Virus record (IMG/VR): IMGVR_UViG_3300031539_000177
Coordinates: 1 to 32,498 of that record
DNA from: a virus
DNA length: 32,498 bases
Direction: 5' to 3' (one strand)
The position numbers and the translations under genes were made by a program. Under the pieces are notes generated by a model. That model had not been told where the DNA came from and searched no databases. It saw only the letters and a program-made list of their open reading frames with translations. Positions 30,589-32,498 of this stretch are shown piece by piece (position 1 is the stretch's first letter; the number at the start of each line of letters is the position of its first letter).

Positions 30589-30875
30589 TTTTTCCCTTTC
30601 GTTTCAATATATGTTCTTGACATCCGTTATTTTTATAATAAATATATAAGGTCGCCCCCGTCCCGGCTTCCCTATGTGTGGCACTATGCGAAAGTGAAGC
30701 GCCAGCTATATAAAAAATCTGGGGCATTACGCCTTGCCACGCCCATTCCATTGCTTTTACAAGAATTTGGAATTAGCCAAAACAAAAGCCCGTAAATTAA
30801 ATGAGGTGTTAGCCCATAAAAATGGGGTTTTGACCTTAATTTTATCTTGACATTCTCGATTCTCCATAAAATATG
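30589..30875 (-). other. 287-base non-coding stretch
   Basis: It contains two copies of the leader motif (30845-30854 and 30615-30624), a TTGACAT ... ATGTCAA inverted repeat (30847-30853 with 30874-30880, just past its edge) and an AGCCCAT-AAAA-ATGGGG hairpin with TTTT on the plus strand near 30811-30833. An open frame (30539-30751) lacks a ribosome site and overlaps the next gene. I see no tRNA. A decayed gene or small RNA are possibilities. Confidence 0.4.
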
Positions 30876-31099
30876 TCAACTTGATTCTGGATAAATAAAA
30901 GCGTTCACACCAATAAAAACAAGGCCAATTCCTTTCATCTCAAATTGTTTGTTTCCGTGACTGCTTGCAACTACTTTTGTCTTGCCAGTTGTTGATACCG
31001 CAAGTGGATTATTGACCGGTAATTCAATAATCAGTTTTTCGTTTTCAATTTTTGCTTTCATACTTTTTTCCTTTCATTCCATAAAATTATCTTGACATT
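30615..31099 (-). repeat. Three copies of a leader motif (ATGTCAAGA)
   Basis: Copies at 31099-31090, 30854-30845 and 30624-30615. Each is preceded by an AT-rich stretch such as TATTTATAGTATTTATGGA or TATATTTATTATAAAAATA. Copies one and three lie 29 and 27 bases before the starts at 31061 and 30588. The middle one precedes no visible gene. It may mark a promoter or transcript 5' end used by this phage. Confidence 0.45.
30876..31061 (-). CDS. Small conserved phage protein (SGKT-VVAS-HGN type)
   Basis: 61 residues, AAGGA Shine-Dalgarno before ATG at 31061. MKAKIENEKLIIELPVNNPL is followed by STTGKTKVVASSHGNKQF and GIGLVFIGVNAFIYPES. The frame 'LxIxLPL ... P..S.SGKT.VVAS..GN ... VG.NAYI' is a common family of about 60 residues in phages and mobile elements. 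Its function is not known to me. Beta-rich, no membrane segment. Confidence 0.75.
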   Translation of the reverse strand: MKAKIENEKLIIELPVNNPLAVSTTGKTKVVASSHGNKQFEMKGIGLVFIGVNAFIYPESS

Positions 31100-31129
31100 C
31101 CATAAATACTATAAATATGTCGAGGCATA

Positions 31130-31324
31130 CTATGATTTAGTCAGCCCCGGCCCCCTTGGGGGTTTAGGTACTTTAGGAACAGGCCGGGCCTCAACTTTTA
31201 AGCCTTGACACACAAGCCGGCTAAACCTGTGCTGCTCGATATTGTTCTGTACCTGTTCCCTTGTTAGGTAGTCAACCTGGGCACGTCTTAACTGTACTGT
31301 TCTATCTGCCTTAGCCTTGCCCAT
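31130..31324 (-). CDS. Small basic protein
   Basis: 64 residues, AAGGAG 8 bases before ATG at 31324; overlaps the preceding gene by 14 bases. A helical basic N-terminus (KADRTVQLRRAQVDYLTREQ) and a Pro-rich end (RPVPKVPKPPRGPGLTKS). No family recognised. Confidence 0.6.
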   Translation of the reverse strand: MGKAKADRTVQLRRAQVDYLTREQVQNNIEQHRFSRLVCQGLKVEARPVPKVPKPPRGPGLTKS

Positions 31325-31583
31325 CTATACATCTCCTTGTAGTCTCGCACATGGGCACGTAGTCAGCATCACCTGGCTTGGAGACTCTTTGGTTGGGCGT
31401 GCCTGGAGGCACAGTGGCCAACAGCCTTGTGAATTCAGCATCAGATATACTTGGATACTTGGGTATTACTCGCTTTGTGTCAATAATACCCTGACCAGTA
31501 ATACCTTCAGTAATACCCTTGGCCTTAAACTTGGCCTGTGCCTTCCTATTAGCTTCTCGCTGCTTGTCCTTGTCTTTATACAT
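31311..31583 (-). CDS. Small phage protein with basic N-terminus
   Basis: 90 residues, AAGGA Shine-Dalgarno. MYKDKDKQREANRKAQAKF is a basic amphipathic helix. Such 'YKD..KQREAN' openings occur in short phage proteins near terminase genes. The middle (RVIPKYPSISDAEFTRLLAT) and the C-terminus with two Cys residues show no known fold. It may bind nucleic acid. It follows a candidate promoter at 31662-31689. Confidence 0.6.
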   Translation of the reverse strand: MYKDKDKQREANRKAQAKFKAKGITEGITGQGIIDTKRVIPKYPSISDAEFTRLLATVPPGTPNQRVSKPGDADYVPMCETTRRCIDGQG

Positions 31584-31661
31584 TAGCTATCCTTATAAAT
31601 ACCCTCGATTTAAGCCCAATAATGCGGGTACACTGTCAAGATAACGGCCATAAAGCCTGTT

Positions 31662-31689
31662 ATTATACTCATTTATGTAATAATGTGTA
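31662..31689 (-). promoter_or_regulatory. Candidate sigma-70 promoter
   Basis: TATAAT (31667-31662) with TACACA 16 bases upstream (31689-31684, 4 of 6). An inverted repeat (ATAAC ... GTTAT) starts right at the -10 box and runs to 31641. It is placed to drive the gene at 31311-31583 and those after it. A TTGACA at 31639-31634 has no good -10 partner. Confidence 0.45.
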
Positions 31690-31696
31690 GAATACA

Positions 31697-32146
31697 TTAG
31701 CCTGCCTCCAGCCTTATTATGTGCTGTTCCTTGATTGTGTCCTCATTTAAGAGCTTTGCAATCCGTTTAACCTCCTTACGCTTGGTCTCGTCCAATTTAG
31801 TCTGCTCTGTGCGTTGTGCGTTGTCTAAAGCATAATAACCCACATTCTTAGCCTTGTTCTCAACGCATCTTATAGCATTAGTGTTATCATTTCTGGCTAC
31901 GCAAGCCCCATATCTTTCCATAAATAGCTTATCACAGAGCTTTCTACTGCCGCTCATCCATTCTTTTATATCATTAACAGCGTCATCAATGGCCTCTTTA
32001 ATGCCTGTAATTGCCTGTATGTACTTACCAGAGTTCTTCCTTGCATATCCAGGCTTATATCCAGCTTTAAGCATTGATTGTTCGCAGTTGCCCTTTGTAT
32101 CTCCTTCTGTGTAGTATGTAACGAATAGTTGTTGTTTAAGGTTCAT
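31697..32146 (-). CDS. Terminase small subunit-like protein
   Basis: 149 residues, AAGG 8 bases upstream, ATGA overlap. The N-terminal LKQQLFVTYYTEGDTKGNCE followed by SMLKAGYKPGYARKNSGKYI is the DNA-binding helix-turn-helix of the Terminase_2 type ('F...Y...g....A...AGY....A...G'). Residues after 60 form helices with a charged tail. It would recognise the packaging site and feed the large subunit, although nine kilobases of small genes do not intervene: only about two kilobases separate it from the large subunit gene. Confidence 0.75.
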   Translation of the reverse strand: MNLKQQLFVTYYTEGDTKGNCEQSMLKAGYKPGYARKNSGKYIQAITGIKEAIDDAVNDIKEWMSGSRKLCDKLFMERYGACVARNDNTNAIRCVENKAKNVGYYALDNAQRTEQTKLDETKRKEVKRIAKLLNEDTIKEQHIIRLEAG

Positions 32147-32498
32147 TCACAAGCCTTCCTAAGCTCGTTTAATAGGGCTGATTCTACCCTTATACAACCT
32201 ACAATTTGTTTGATTATCTCAAGGTTTGAGCTCTTAACTACACATTCTGGGCAAGGTACGCCGTAAGGGTCTCCATAAATTTGCTTGGTATCACCACACA
32301 TTTGACATTCACATTCATTATCTTCCTTAGCGGCACATCCTGTATTTATGGGCTGTTCAGGGCGTTTTATTGGGTCATCACAATTGCAATAATACTGCCA
32401 TTCACCCGATGGCCTCACCACACGCCCGGCTCCGCAATATTGACATTTATCATATTTTGGCTGTTCAGGTGCTTTATATTCCAGCGTTTCAAGCTCTT
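32143..32498 (-). CDS. Zinc-ribbon protein, partial (N-terminus outside window)
   Basis: The frame is open to the window edge. A GTG at 32421 could be taken as the start, but the codons before it add a CQYCGAG motif, so the true start is upstream. Cys groups are CQYC, CNC, CECQMC and CPEC. CQMCG ... GVPCPEC has the spacing of DnaJ-like or ribbon zinc knuckles. The C-terminal 30 residues are helical (LEIIKQIVGCIRVESALLNELRK). It overlaps the terminase small subunit gene by four bases. Function unknown. Confidence 0.65.
   Translation of the reverse strand, partial: ELETLEYKAPEQPKYDKCQYCGAGRVVRPSGEWQYYCNCDDPIKRPEQPINTGCAAKEDNECECQMCGDTKQIYGDPYGVPCPECVVKSSNLEIIKQIVGCIRVESALLNELRKACE

Noticed and set aside
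30539-30751. 70-codon minus-strand ORF
   Set aside because: No ribosome site, unusual composition, and it overlaps the well-supported zinc-ribbon gene at 30349-30588.
1-32498. tRNA genes, insertion sequences, integrase or attachment site
   Set aside because: No cloverleaf, transposase, integrase or terminal repeats were seen on either strand by eye; a tRNA search program would be needed to exclude degenerate tRNAs.

Overview
The window is a stretch of a tailed double-stranded DNA bacteriophage genome (Caudoviricetes), almost certainly with a short, podovirus-type tail. Evidence: a GpA-like large terminase, a T7 gp8-like portal (head-tail connector), an HK97-fold type capsid gene, T7 gp11-like and gp12-like tail tubular (gatekeeper and nozzle) genes, three internal-virion-protein-like genes including one of 1559 residues, and no tape measure or sheath. 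All confident genes lie on the minus strand, packed with 1-17 base overlaps, so transcription runs from high to low coordinates. Start sites carry AAAGG or GGAG type Shine-Dalgarno sequences, so the host is a Shine-Dalgarno-using bacterium. I cannot name the host. No replication genes, RNA polymerase, integrase or recognisable endolysin lie in the window.

Layout in transcription order. 32498-30041: a leading block of small proteins (a zinc-ribbon protein cut by the window edge, a small-terminase-like protein, and basic, zinc-ribbon or coiled-coil small proteins) with promoter-like sequences and about 290 non-coding bases. 30000-29945: a terminator-like hairpin with an alternative fold. 29929-23092: packaging and head (large terminase, portal, small accessory proteins, scaffold candidate, major capsid). 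23075-20361: head-completion and tail-connector proteins. 20361-15825: five sugar-related genes (three GT-A glycosyltransferases, one GT-B glycosyltransferase, one methyltransferase-like protein), joined to the tail genes by stop-start overlaps. 15825-9035: tail nozzle and adhesin region, with two proteins carrying long Ser-Pro stalks and a nozzle gene split in two. 9038-2055: internal virion (ejection) proteins. 1925-1285: membrane and lipoprotein genes, probably lysis-related, then a strong intrinsic terminator at 1232-1260. 1168-1: a separate transcription unit with a perfect sigma-70 promoter, a structured leader and a run of small paralogous genes.

The three most interesting points are these. 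(1) The leader at 976-1168 combines a consensus promoter, a 19-bp antiterminator and an overlapping terminator with a T6 tail, plus a 39-codon ORF, so it looks like a transcription attenuator. (2) The nozzle protein is split: its usual C-terminal domain sits on a different polypeptide, behind a beta-sandwich module and a (SPSxSx)n stalk, and the N-terminal half ends in a stump reading SPSA. (3) A glycosylation cassette sits inside the tail operon next to two Ser-rich stalk proteins, which suggests a virion decorated by its own sugar-transfer enzymes (inference). Carbohydrate-binding-like modules also appear in both tail tubular proteins, so host-surface glycan recognition is a theme of this virion.
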